Below, one piece after another: positions 52,991 to 63,689 of a DNA stretch of 64,000 nucleotides. The notes beneath the pieces are model-generated. The model worked only from the letters and a program-made list of their open reading frames with translations. It did not search any database and was not told the origin of the DNA. The stretch is from the NCBI RefSeq assembly GCF_963675165.1, contig NC_087378.1, positions 5,637,205 through 5,701,204 of the forward strand, given 5' to 3'. The translations under genes and the position numbers were made by a program. The first letter of the stretch is position 1. The number at the start of each line of letters is the position of its first letter. The stretch comes from Halichondria panicea. Its lineage: Eukaryota > Porifera > Demospongiae > Suberitida > Halichondriidae.

Positions 52991-54093
52991 GTGGTCTTAC
53001 TATAATAATTATCATTCTATTTACACAGAACTAATGGTCTTTATTTATTTGATCTAGAATATTTTATGTGTGCTGTATATAAATAGCCTGATTTGTGCAA
53101 AGGTTATAACTGAGAAGTTCAACAATATCTTTGTCAGAGTCTAACAATGTGGGGCAATTTGGGGCAATTAATTGTGTGCAATAATGCAATAATACACAAA
53201 GTCAACATACTGCCGTTGTACATCTACTTCCTCTTCTGCTTGCATATGAAGAGGAAGAGTGCAAAGAATGCACCTATTCTCCACGACGTAAGGAGAATGC
53301 AGTCTAGTTTTCAAGCAACAAGGTCAATGTACTGAGGGTGGGATAACAAAACTGCACTTACATACATCGCAGAATAGATTGCCAAGGCACAACAAAACCA
53401 CAAGTTGGCTCCTTCCTGAGAAAGTGCGCGAACTTCTGTGTTTGTTTTCGAGCACTCCTTGCATGTCTTCTTTGTTTCTCAGTATCATGTGTCTGTTGCT
53501 TTTTTGGGGCGAATGGTGTTTTGGCATCGAGTACAAAGAAACCCCTGCCAGCTATAGCTAGTATAATTATAATTATATAGGAGTACCTGTATCAGCTTAC
53601 ACTGACCAATCCAAGTGTACCAAACCAGCCGATTCATAGCAACAATACTAGGATTCTAGTGCATGCAGAGCTAAATAGAATAGTCAAACACACTTATGTA
53701 GTATCAACTTTAGAGTCAATTTCAGTTGTGTATTTCTTGAGCCTGTATTTCTTGAGCCAATGCCTGGCAACTTGTTAGCAACCTGCATGAATAATCTCTA
53801 TTGGTACAGTACGATTGGTTACCTCTGAGTACTCTCGAACCACTGAAAATACTAATACTCTTCACATGATCTTGATCTTAACTGCATGAACATGATAGAA
53901 CATAATGAATAATGAACGAATGTCATTAAAAAGGTTCACAATAAGCAAGGCTAACTCTAATTGAAGCACGTTGAGCGATGCAGGTGGGTATGTCGTGACA
54001 ATAGCTAGACTATTACTCGCTGGCCAAATTTAGATATCATATCCCGCTTGCTGAATGGTTCATCTGACACAAATCAATTCCATGCTCTACAAT
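52991..54093. other. No gene recognised
   Basis: AT-rich spacer. Frames up to 70 codons show no family resemblance; short perfect duplications (TGTATTTCTTGAGCC near 53727-53758) are present. Confidence 0.35.
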
Positions 54094-54480
54094 TCAGGGA
54101 GATATTCCCTTTCCCCGTTGGTCATTTTCAAAAATTCGCTGTGCGCATTGAGCTGCTTTTCTAATACGGGCATTGGGCACATTCATTGAAGACACGTTTG
54201 GTATTTCAGTGTGTACAACTTTCGTTAATGGTAAGTACACTACTGTGCTTTTCCAAATATTTATTCTGAGCGATAGCATTTTAGTGTACCATCGACTTCC
54301 ATACGCTGGGGGTCACTTGTGTCACTATCATCCATAGGCTCGCCTTGCTTTAACATGGTCATTACTAGGTCTTCATCATTTGCTATTGCATTCTCTACCC
54401 AATCATCAATAATTTTGATATTTGCATACAATGGATTATTTGCTTTTAACGGGCCATCTCAGAGCACTACTTAATCTTTC
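54094..54480 (-). pseudogene. Helitron 2: segment after the DUF6570-like region
   Basis: In a frame shifted from the block upstream, the minus strand encodes NNPLYANIKIIDDWVENAIA with NDEDLVMTMLKQ, then a stop, and a further frame with KAAQCAQRIFENDQRG. The N-PLY-x-x-I-x-I-x-DDWVE pattern follows DUF6570 in Helitron proteins. Rep and helicase parts are not found beyond 54094, so this copy is 3'-truncated. Confidence 0.55.
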
Positions 54481-54957
54481 TGGGGAGACATAGTTATAGG
54501 ATAACTTGCGCTTTAACTTCAATGGTACTAGCTCACACTCAGAGGGCAACCTTGGGTCTACTTTTGAGGGTACATTAACAGCTGGTCCATGAATACACTT
54601 TTGCTTTCCAGTTGGCAATGCTACCATCTTCATGAACGGGACACGCAGTGACATCAATCTTTGCTCTAGTGCATTCAAACATTTTAACTCGTCAGGCTCA
54701 TTGTCTAGTTCCATACCATTAGCTTTCGCTTGAACAGGTAGTACACCTCTACCATCACAGGTTTTACAAACATATTTTTCCCTGTCAATATTGCTTACAC
54801 ATTCATGCTGAGACAGCCTGTCAATGAGTTCAGAATCAGCTTTAGTATACTTGGAAGGCTTGAATGGAACAAAACTATGCCATCCTGTGGCAGCTAGTAC
54901 ACACATAATCGGGTTCAATTCTAACCTTTGCCATAAACTCGTCAATAACAACATCAA
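54436..54957 (-). pseudogene. Helitron 2: DUF6570-like domain
   Basis: The 173-codon minus frame has KYVCKTCDGRGVLPVQAKAN, GMELDNEPDELKCLNALEQR, LMSLRVPFMKMVALPTGKQK and IHGPAVNVP. CxxC, PxQA-x-x-NG-x-EL, PxEL-x-C-L-x-x-LE and PF-x-K-x-x-x-LP-x-G are the defining layout of DUF6570. It is better preserved than the equivalent in the 35-41 kb Helitron, from which it differs strongly in sequence, so the two belong to different Helitron lineages. Confidence 0.75.
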
Positions 54958-55029
54958 TTGGTTTAGTACGCGTTCTTATAGTAGCCATTAAACATTTATT
55001 CTTATTAGCTCTACGGTCTCTAGCTCTTT

Positions 55030-55745
55030 TTTCTAGACTTCAACTGCTTATCCTTAGATTTACGTAAAGTACTCTCAGGCTCAGTTTCAAGAGCTCTAGC
55101 TATAGACATGGACTTTCTATTCATTGCTTTACGTAAAATACTCTCAGGCTCTGTTTCAACAGCTCTTGCTTTAGACATAGACCTATTGCTTTACGTAAAA
55201 TACTCTCAGCCTCTGACTCAACTTCAACTGCTTATCCTTAGATTTACGTAAAATACTCTCAGGCTCTGTCTCAACAGTTCTTGCTTTACGTAAAATGCTC
55301 TCAGGGTCTGACTCTTGCTTTAGACATGGGCTTTCTATTCATTGCTTTTCAGGCTCTGTCTCACAGATCTTGCTTTACTCTTCAACTGCTTATCCTTAGA
55401 TTTACGTAAAATACTCTCAGGCTCTGTTCTTGCTTTAGACATGGACTTTCTATTCATTGCTTTACGTAAAATACTCTCAGGCTCTGACTCAACTGTTCTT
55501 GACTCAACTGTTCTTGCTTTAGACATGGACTTTCTATTCATTGCTTTACGTAAAATACTCTCAGGCTCTGACTCAACTGTTCTTGCTTTAGACATGGACT
55601 TTCTATTCATTGCCTTACGTAAAATACTCTCAGGCTCTGACTCAACTGTTCTTGCTTTAGACATGGACTTTCTATTCATTGCTTTACGTAAAATACTCTC
55701 AGGCTCTGTCTCAACTGCTCTCGTTTTAGACATAGACACATAGAT
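55030..55745 (-). repeat. 69-bp tandem repeat encoding the N-terminal repeats of Helitron 2
   Basis: Eight to nine units, the best four perfectly spaced by 69 bp, each encode 23 residues: SEPESILRKAMNRKSMSKAR plus TVE. The frame is open on the minus strand from 55739 (MSMSKTRAVETEPES) to 55335; units further in are shortened. One unit holds a small duplication of a GACTCAACTGTTCTT word. Basic 20-odd-residue repeats at this position are typical for Helitron proteins. Confidence 0.85.
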
Positions 55746-55904
55746 AATTTATTTTTTAACTTAGCTTTGCTGCTGACCTGTGAATGCTTCATAACGAATC
55801 TTTTGCAGTGTTCTATTGAAGAACACTGCGTGCACACCTTTGTCAAAGCACACCTTTGTCAAAGGCATAATAGTATCTGTAAACAAAAAATTATGTACAA
55901 TTTC

Positions 55905-56105
55905 TATGTAGCCTCTCGCAATATCAGCAATCACTTACCAAGGATCAAGGAAGATTGTTGCTCTCAGAAAGAATAAACCAAAAATAAGAATAGCCAGTAT
56001 TAAACACGAGGAGGAGGAGGATGACTTGGGCATGCGCAAAAATAATTAGATAGACGGGAACCACGCCCCTTAATTTTCCAAAAGAAAGGGGCTTGGTTTC
56101 AGAAT
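55905..56105 (-). promoter_or_regulatory. Promoter and leader exon of Helitron 2
   Basis: The minus strand has AAGGGGCGTGGTTCC, TTTTTGCGCATGC, TCCTCCTCCTCCTCGTGTT and ATCCTTG joined to GTAAGTGATTGC. This is an inverted copy of the RPA-like gene leader at 20270-20440, with the same splice donor. Confidence 0.6.
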
Positions 56106-56269
56106 GGCAGCTCTTTTGCTAGTCTTGCAGCTATCAATAGCTATCGTGGTAATGTAGAGCTAGCTACTAAGTAGAGTCGGTGAACTAGTTTGACTACGTG
56201 CTCTTCTGAAAAGGCCTCGAGAATGAAGCATTATTTTGCAAATCCACGAATTAAAATCCAATTAAAATC

Positions 56270-56412
56270 CAAGTAAACATGACTAGAAGCCTATAGAAAC
56301 TCTTACTTGCACTTACTTGCACTTGATTCATCCTTGAGCAGCTGTAGCAGTCTACACACACACACAAACACACTACTGTATACCTCGCTTGCGCATGCGC
56401 ACCGAGGCATAA
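56270..56412. mobile_element. CA-rich MITE family, copy 4
   Basis: GACTAGAAGCCTATAGAAAC, duplicated TTGCACTTAC, TTGATTCATCCTTGAGCAGC, CACACACA and CGCTTGCGCATGCGCACCG follow the order of copy 1. It contains the exact palindrome GCGCATGCGC (56391-56400). It touches the minisatellite. Confidence 0.6.
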
Positions 56413-56716
56413 TTACCAGTGTTACCTACATTACATTACTACATTACCATACTACTACATTACCAGTGTTACCTACATTACCACCATTACATTACCCACA
56501 TTACCTACGTTACCAGTATTACCTACATCACCCGTGTTACCTACATTACCAGTACCACATTACCTACGTTACCTACATTACCTGTGTTACCTACACTATA
56601 TTACCAGTGTTACCTACATTACCAGTGTTACCTACCTTACCTAGTGTTACCTACATTACCAGTGTTACCAGTAGTGTAACCTACCTTACCTACGTGTTGC
56701 CTTACCTTATCTACAC
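56413..56716 (+). repeat. Minisatellite of TTACCTACATTACCAGTG-type units
   Basis: About 300 bp built from short blocks (TTACCTACA, TTACCAGTG, TTACCTACG) in varied order, with units of 9 and 18 bp. The long Thr/Tyr/Leu-rich frames here are only the translation of the repeat. Confidence 0.85.
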
Positions 56717-57219
56717 TAGGGTGACACAAAGTGTAGGTGTTTTGATGCTGCATGTTGTAGAGAACGTATTGGGAACGAACTGTAGGTGCTGATATAACTG
56801 ATATATAAGCATAAAGCTGTTTTAAGAACAGAGAATATAATTATGTTTATATTCTCTACTAACAAATGATATAGCTAGGTCTGTCTTGTTAATTACTTCA
56901 CTTACTGTGTTGAAAGACGGTCTGCTCATTGAGTGAGGACCGGAACACTTCGATGGCCGCTCTTAACTGTATTGTACACAATTTCAAATACGATGCATAT
57001 TGGTACCGAACAGAGGAGGCAGAACGTTATGTGCTACCACATTCATAATGAAAGCACCGCGGGCGGGTGCTGACGGTGGAGCAATTTTGTCTAACGTATA
57101 TATATGTATTACGCTACATACCTACCTAGTCAGCAGCAGCCACTCAACGAGACATTTAACTTGGATCTGCAGTATAACAGTATAATTAACATCTATGTGT
57201 AACGTATATACATGTATTA
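56717..57219. other. No gene recognised
   Basis: AT-rich spacer. A palindromic stretch around 56830-56860 (AGAATATAATTATGT and ATATTCT) is noted. No gene. Confidence 0.35.
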
Positions 57220-57350
57220 AATTTGCAAGTGGGCAGCTGTAGCAGTCTACACAGACACACAGACACACAAACACAGACACACAAACACATCTATACCGTA
57301 TACTTCTATACCGTATACTTCATGCGCACCGAGGCATAATTATGTATCTA
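57220..57350. mobile_element. CA-rich MITE family, copy 5
   Basis: GCAGCTGTAGCAGTCTACAC, CAGACACACA repeats, duplicated CTATACCGTATACTT, and ATGCGCACCGAGGCATAATT. Same order as copy 4, with the GCGC palindrome partly lost. Confidence 0.6.
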
Positions 57351-58150
57351 TGGTGAAACTATGGTGAAACGAATAAATGAACAATAATAATAATTATATA
57401 CCAGCTGAGCTATACGCAATGACAAACATTCCTGTAGTATCCATAGTTATTCAGGCAAGCAATAAAATAATGTTCACAAATTAATAGTTACTTATTGTAC
57501 ATAATTATTGTACGTAACATCAAAGGGCTTGACTTTCATAAGGTTGTGCTCATTGACCAATCCAGTGTCGTAATGTCCAGACCAGATTTCACTGTATGCA
57601 CATCTGTTTACCTTCTGCTTACCTTCTGCATTGTTTTGCACTTCTGACAATTTCTGTAATCGCCATTGACGTGTAATCGCTATTGACGTCAAGTTTCCAT
57701 GCAAACTTGGAAGTTTTGAAAACCTTTGATAGCAATTATAGTTAGCCGTCTATATTTATGACCTTCACACGAACATTTACTCGATCAAACTCCTTATCGA
57801 CTTCGCACCAACAAGCAACTTGAAACGTACGAGACGAGACGAGACATCAATTTTTGTGTATCGCTTTACGATTACTTCCAGCTTCTTCGTAAACAGCTTG
57901 ACTGACACTATCAAAACCAACGAGTGTAATTGTCATCTACCAACCAATCTATTTTCAATTGGAGAGACTTGAGCCTCAAGATTCTATGGGTGTCACACCT
58001 CTTCCTCTTCTTCTATTGGAACTTGTTTGACAGGCTCAGCGTGTTGACACGTAGTTCTGACATCCTGGTAGGTTTGAGATTGCTGGTACGGATATAGCTG
58101 GTAGGTTTGAGATTTGAGATGTTCATAGCTGGTAGGTACGAGATGAGAAA
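57351..58150. other. No gene recognised
   Basis: A minus-strand frame at 57492-57704 (MHGNLTSIAITRQWRLQKLS) has fairly ordinary composition and could be an exon trace, but I recognise nothing. ACGAGACGAGACGAGACA near 57829 is a small tandem repeat. Confidence 0.3.
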
Positions 58151-58189
58151 TGCTAACGGAGAGCAGCTTGAAAGTCGTGGATGCCTTTC

Positions 58190-58345
58190 AAGAATCAGTT
58201 TGCAATGGACCAATCAGCCAACCCCACTGTACTCTACACAAAATCGATGAGTCACTGCCGCAGGATTGTACCCTACCGCATTATACTCTACACAAGATTG
58301 AGGAGTCAATCAGTTGCAATGGACCAACCAGATTTCAGGCTTTAC
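58190..58345 (+). repeat. Direct repeat of TTGCAATGGACCAA-type units
   Basis: TTGCAATGGACCAA (58199 and 58314), and TACTCTACACAA (58229 and 58284), plus TACCCTACCGCATT (58268 and 58341), occur twice. Overall it is a partial tandem duplication of about 110 bp. Confidence 0.55.
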
Positions 58346-58450
58346 CCTACCGCATTGTACGGATTTTATAACCGTTCCGCTCTGTGAAGATCCGTTAGCA
58401 TTTCTGATCTCGTACCTACACCTACCAGCTGACTGCAACACAGCTGGTAT

Positions 58451-58772
58451 CATGGAAAGTCCAGCTCCAAGTGCTCCTGAGCTTTTTTACAGAGTCAGAG
58501 AAGCCTGGAGGATATTGTTAAGGAGAAAAATTGAAAACTGGACGAATATGAAAGAAATGAAGGAAAAAGTGAAGGAAGAAGTGAAGAAGTGTAAAGGAAA
58601 GTACAAATTGAACAGGAAGAAAGATGCTGAGGGAAGACAGAAGTTTAAGAAGCTCTCCTCTTGTGGTACCATTGTAGTAATATATTATAATAATTATTAC
58701 GCTTACATAATTATAATACCAATCATTCATCCTATACTTGTCAGATACCGGACGAGTATAAATGTGTTGTAA
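58451..58772 (+). CDS. Unrecognised basic 106-codon frame
   Basis: ATG at 58451 opens MESPAPSAPELFYRVREAWR, then ILLRRKIENWTNMKEMKEK and a Lys-rich helix (EEVKKCKGKYKL). The first ~75 residues look like a real basic, helical protein segment; the rest is AT-rich readthrough (IIIIPIIHPI). Family unknown. It may be an N-terminal exon of a mobile-element protein. Confidence 0.3.
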
Positions 58773-60329
58773 CCCTAACAATTACGTGTAATTCATGTAC
58801 CGGCATGCATGCATGATGCATGATGTAATATTTATGTACCACGCATACCCCATTTCTTTCTCTTGTCCCATTCCAACATAAGGAATCAGTTGTACTGGAA
58901 GTGCGTATGGTTTACGCTTTCTATCTTCCATATACGGGACTACAGCATATATGTGAGTAGCTGCTGTACTTGCAACCAGTTATACAGATTAAACAGTGCA
59001 GATCAATCCCTATCTTGTACAGTTTTTGTGTGCCTCTCATCACTTTGCATCGATTGCAATGTCCCATCCAGCATTGTAAGTAGCATTTCCAGACTACAGT
59101 TGACTCTTCTCTCACAGTTTAAGACTAAATCGTTTTCCTTGCTAGCTAACTGCAGCAAGATCTGTAAGTTTTCTGTGTGATTTGTATATTTGACTCAGAC
59201 TGACCCCCCTGGCTACGCCACTGGTTAAGATACAACTTCTGCAACTTCCACATGATGTAATAATGTCCACATCACCCGCTACATCATCCACATCATCACT
59301 CCCCCCCTGGTTAAGATACAAGTTCTTGCACTTCTGCAACTTCACATTTCCCAAGTCCACATCACCAAGTCCACATCACCAGCTACATGTCAAATCCACC
59401 CCATCACTCATCTAAAACTAAGCTTATCGTAGACAATTTCTCTGTATGTATGATTCCAAGCCGCTGGCCCCAGAATCTGGGTAATCGTAAATTGCAGTAA
59501 ATTGCAGTATATTTCTTATTCCGCATAAGTTTGTAAAACATTGATATCTGATATCCGTTTCATTTATAATGATGTCATTGAAAAATTGTGTAATGGCTGC
59601 TACCTTCTACCTTGCTCTCGCGTACGCGTTATCCTGTGTTGGAAAACCAGGTCTAGTCTTGAAAGACAAGCAGCTGGAGGGTGTCTGTACGCTGGTGTTT
59701 ATGTGGGTACCGTACTGACCGGCTATGGCAAGTCCGTCCATCTGCTTTCCAGACACTCCCTTTCTCATTGACAGGACCAGTGCACCTCTCTCTGAAAGAA
59801 GTCTCCTCTTGTTTATCTGTTTATCTGTTCGACGTTCAGTGCCATACTCTAAGTATTGTGACATTTGCCGAAAATTGGTCACAGAGTAAGTACGTGGTAT
59901 CTGATCCGAGAGTGTTTACAATCCGAGGGACTTGTGTGTATCCGATCCGAGGGACTTGTTGCTTGAGTGTGTATCCGCACTTGTTGCTTGAGTGTGTATT
60001 AATGGATAGTGTAGTCCTCACATTATGTTAGCCACTGTACTTATCCACATTTATTTTTTACCCACAGGTTTAACTGAGATTAACTTGTCGCCTGAGTGTG
60101 TATCCGATCCGAGCCTCAAGTTGAGCTGATGTTTTACTTAGCTGTCTCTGTCTACAGTATATACAGACTGTTCTTTATCACAATAACGTTCAATGAGATA
60201 AAATACGGTAAATAATAAATTAATTGTCCACCCACGCGCCAACAGTAAATACCAGGCCCACTATTCTAGGGGAGGCTATATGTATGTATGGTACGTTAAT
60301 CGGCGGTTTTTACACACGCGGTCCGTATT
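58773..60329. other. No gene recognised
   Basis: Contains a partial duplication of GGTTAAGATACAA and CCACATCACC words (59215-59390) beside CTGACCCCCCTGGC, which may be a MITE end, and an irregular repeat of CCGAGGGACTTGT and TTGCTTGAGTGTGTAT (about 59930-60100). No supported gene. Confidence 0.35.
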
Positions 60330-60711
60330 TTGCACAACTGGAGGCATAAGAATAAAGACTTCGAAGGGACAAGCAAGAGCCCAAGAAACAGCTGAAGAGA
60401 AAGAAGTCAGGCTAGCTAGCCAGGGCACTCGAGATTCAAGGTAACGATTGCACTGGATGCCGATGCCAAGAGACGGGCCAGGCAGCAAATGGCCCAAACC
60501 AGCACAGCTTCAGGTAAGTACAGGCGGCGTACAGGTGATATATACAGATACTCGCCTACAGACTGCTTCAACTCAAACCAGCAGAGCCTCGGGTAAGACA
60601 AGTGGCCAGTGTTTTTTTTCTACAGAGACTCCTGAGGCCAGACAGGCACGCTTGGAACAAGACAGGCATAGGTATTCACAACACATAGATGTGAACCACC
60701 TGTACTGCTAA
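60330..60711 (+). pseudogene. Helitron 3: N-terminal repeat fragment
   Basis: Frames contain QETAEEKEVRLASQ, then ALDADAKRRARQQMAQTS, then ETPEARQARLEQDRHRY before a stop at 60709. The E-TPE-x-R-x-x-RL-x-x-DR pattern is the usual N-terminal repeat of animal Helitron proteins. Splice-donor-like CAGGTAAGT follows at 60511. Rep and helicase parts are absent. Confidence 0.5.
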
Positions 60712-61824
60712 CACGCTCGCCCCATGACACCTTGTGTCACTCTAGTAAATATATGTGCATACGTGTGTGTTTATATACCTGGATTTTGCAAGTTAATTGG
60801 CACCTCAGACCCTCCAGAAGCTTGTCACGCATGGGACGTGTTTCTTTCTGAATGGCGAGTATCAAATTCAGCAAATCATTCTTTCAACAAAATTTAAGTG
60901 CTAGATCTTAAGCACTGCTTTCATTTTCGGTTGTTGGTATTCAGCATCTTGCTCATTTTCAAACACCAACTTACAGATAACACTCTTTAAACCTACTAGT
61001 AACTCCCTGGCAACCTGACACATGCAGTAAGTGACACTACATATATAGCTTGCATTGACATTGACATAATTATGGTGCCTACATCCAAGGGACTGGATAC
61101 ACCGGTTTATGAAGTACTGTAATCGGTACTGTAATCGGATTCAGGTGGATATATTGTAGTGCTCCGCTTCTTTTGATACCCTTTTTTGGCCTTCAACATT
61201 GGCCTTCAACAGCCATACTGAGTGTAGTGCCATATTGAGTGTAGTGCAGGAGTTTGAGCTTCATTTTTAGTCTGCAGCCTAGTGCTCAGTTGTCCTTACA
61301 ATAACAGTGACTGCTGTAAAACAATCTTTGAATCGTGTCTGCATAATTATGTTGATGATGATGATTGTACTTTACACTAATTAGTTTTTTGGAAATCTCA
61401 TGTTGAATCATCTTGATGTAGTAGTATAGATCAGCAGTATGAAGATTGTGGTTGAGGGCATGCGGGGCGGGACAAGATAATCAGAGCCCCCCCTAATGAA
61501 TGCCCCCTAAGGTACAAAAATACCAAGACCGCCTCTTTGATACACAGCCTCGATTACACCACACCCTAATTCGAGGTAACTTGAGCTGATGTACAAAGAT
61601 ATGAGAGTATAATCAGATTCCCCAGATTCACCACAGATTCTTGGTGAATAAACTAACGCATGCGTACTAACACCATGCAATATACTACCTGTAGGAAATT
61701 TTTTAAATTGAAAACGGGGAAAGGGTCACCGTGAAAGTTAAATGATAGCTGAAGCTCATGTACTGTGTATATATATACACCAGAGTACCTTACATATTCA
61801 TTTTTTTGTGTATTAATTACTGGC
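60712..61824. other. No gene recognised
   Basis: AT-rich spacer with microduplications (TACTGTAATCGG at 61113-61140; GGCCTTCAACA near 61180-61210; ATATTGAGTGTAGTG near 61220-61248). Confidence 0.35.
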
Positions 61825-61825
61825 A

Positions 61826-61988
61826 AGGAGGTCCTGACAATATGAAAACTGAACGCTACACTATGACCCCTCATCTTACTGGTCAGAGAAAGCAGTCAGT
61901 CAATCAGATGGCTAAGGGTTACAAAGTTGAGGAGGTACCAGAGACCCTCATGCCCTGGTACAAAGACATCTATGATTTCTCTACGTAA
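61826..61988 (+). CDS. Possible 3' terminal exon of an unrecognised gene
   Basis: A pyrimidine-rich tract and TTACTGGCAAG precede a frame with GGPDNMKTERYTMTPHLTGQ, RKQSVNQMAKGYKVEEVPET and LMPWYKDIYDFST, then TAA. The composition is balanced, free of low complexity and unlike any mobile-element protein here. The short tail with WYKDIYDF looks conserved, yet I cannot place it. Splice acceptor and host-gene status are inferences; no upstream exon was found. Confidence 0.4.
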
Positions 61989-63247
61989 CGAAACCAGGTG
62001 CATCAGTAGTGCTTGGACATGACTCCTGGCTATATCTAACTGTCATCGCTTTGACTACAAATATTGAAAGTCGATCATCCGAGGGCGATGACGTAGTATA
62101 ATGGCATTTCACCCTACAGTGTGTAAAGTACAATTGGCGGAAAGTGCACTTCAGTACTCACGATAGATTCGAGATGGGCCATCATTTAAAGTTAGCGCAA
62201 ATGCAACAATTAGGAGCACATATCTATCAGCTCTCAATGAGCACATAACTATTATCATTATACCTCAATGTACTGTCGTTTTCATAAACACTGAACACAA
62301 TAATTATACTGTAGCAGCTAGAGGAGAACAGCAGCATGAAACAGAATAGCGTGGGTTGTTATTAGAGACCTAGTACTTTTTCACCTTGCATGTTAGTTAC
62401 CTGCATATACACGCCCACATCGGTTCACGTATGTAATCCATTTAAATACTTAAATGATAATATCTTTGAAGTATGTGTATTATCTGGTTCTGGGGAAAGT
62501 TTCACACAAACGGAGTGTCAACAAATCTCGACTGCGGTTCCTTAGTTGAACGCAACTGTGTGTGTGTGCATGGAAAGCACGGACTTTTCACACGATAAGT
62601 TGTGCCAATTATCAATTCAGTCAGCTGCATTGACAAAATAACTCTACTGTGCACATCTACCTAAACATCAATTTGTTCCAAATGTATGCTTGATCCAAAT
62701 GTCATGTTGCAGCTTCACATTAATTTTAGTATTGAGACTTTACCACCTCATGAGTACTAATTCATAGGTTGTTGCCTGAGACTTCATGGTCAAACACAAG
62801 TTTTCGATTGCGTTTGCAGTTTACGAAGCTTCTTTGGAGTTTGACCTGCCTCTTACAAATGATTCAGTGTACAAGTATTAAAGGAGCCACAAAGACCAAT
62901 ATGGCGTGAGATCCAATTCTTTGCACTGATCTCTATGTGATCTCTATGTGCCTTCGTAGTGTCAGACGAGAGGAATCCAACTACATGAATTTAATGATAT
63001 TGTACAGATTTAAGTCATCCACTTACAGATGATGACAAATCATTGCTTGAAACCATGCAAGTACGGCAACATTTTAAAGCTCCACCCCCACCTTCCTTGA
63101 AACCCTGCTGCTGCTGGGTGGGTTATCTGCGAGAAATGCTACCAGGCAGCCGTAATACTGTCTCATAGTGCCATCGGGAAGAACCAGTGATATACCCTAT
63201 AATATATAAAGTTCAAGAAAGACATGCATGTACAATAAGATCTCACC
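61989..63247. other. No gene recognised
   Basis: AT-rich spacer that could be the 3' flank of the preceding exon and the intron or flank of the next. Perfect duplication GATCTCTATGT near 62930-62951. Confidence 0.35.
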
Positions 63248-63385
63248 TCCGTAGCAAGTGTCTTCAAGTCTTTCACCATTGGCGCAAGTACAGAATCAGG
63301 ACTAGCAACTGCCAGGAGTGCAAAGTGGATCGATGGGCAGGATGAATGTTGAGAAGAGTCCAGTAAACATTCCGCAGCATGCACC
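63248..63385 (-). CDS. Possible internal exon of an unrecognised gene
   Basis: On the minus strand, TAATTATAG precedes, and GGAG joined to GTGAGA follows, a frame with HAAECLLDSSQHSSCPSIHF, ALLAVASPDSVLAPMVKDLK and TLATE. The helix-forming, Leu/Ala/Cys-rich character resembles a HEAT-like repeat. It has both an acceptor and a donor in good form, but the family is unknown. A further open stretch upstream (63386-63473, GILRDYCDGAHFIMMIWRLL) could be intron readthrough or a neighbouring exon. Confidence 0.35.
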
Positions 63386-63689
63386 TATAATTATAACCTA
63401 ATTTAGCCAAGAGTCTCCAAATCATCATAATAAAATGCGCTCCATCACAATAATCACGAAGAATGCCGCACATCAGTGTTTAGGAGTAACGCCTATAAAT
63501 AATTATATATAGTAGAGGAATAAAAGTAATTATATATAAAATTGATTTTACCTTCAACGACTCGGAATGAAGATAGCCAGATGGCGTTTATGCTCCTGGG
63601 AAAGGGAAAGTAAGTTGTTTTTTGGGGTTTGTTATTAAAGAGTGAAATGTATTAAAGAGTGATATAATTATACACCTTTAAATACACCT

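Noticed and set aside
55342-55743. 133-codon Leu/Ser/Asp-rich plus-strand repeat protein
   Set aside because: It is antisense to the Helitron N-terminal repeats; the minus-strand translation is basic, in order with DUF6570, and family-like.
55030-55745. CRISPR-like or satellite array
   Set aside because: The 69-bp units encode an open protein repeat upstream of a Helitron domain; no spacers.
56307-56792. 161-codon Thr/Tyr/Leu-rich frame
   Set aside because: It is only the translation of the TTACCTACA minisatellite.
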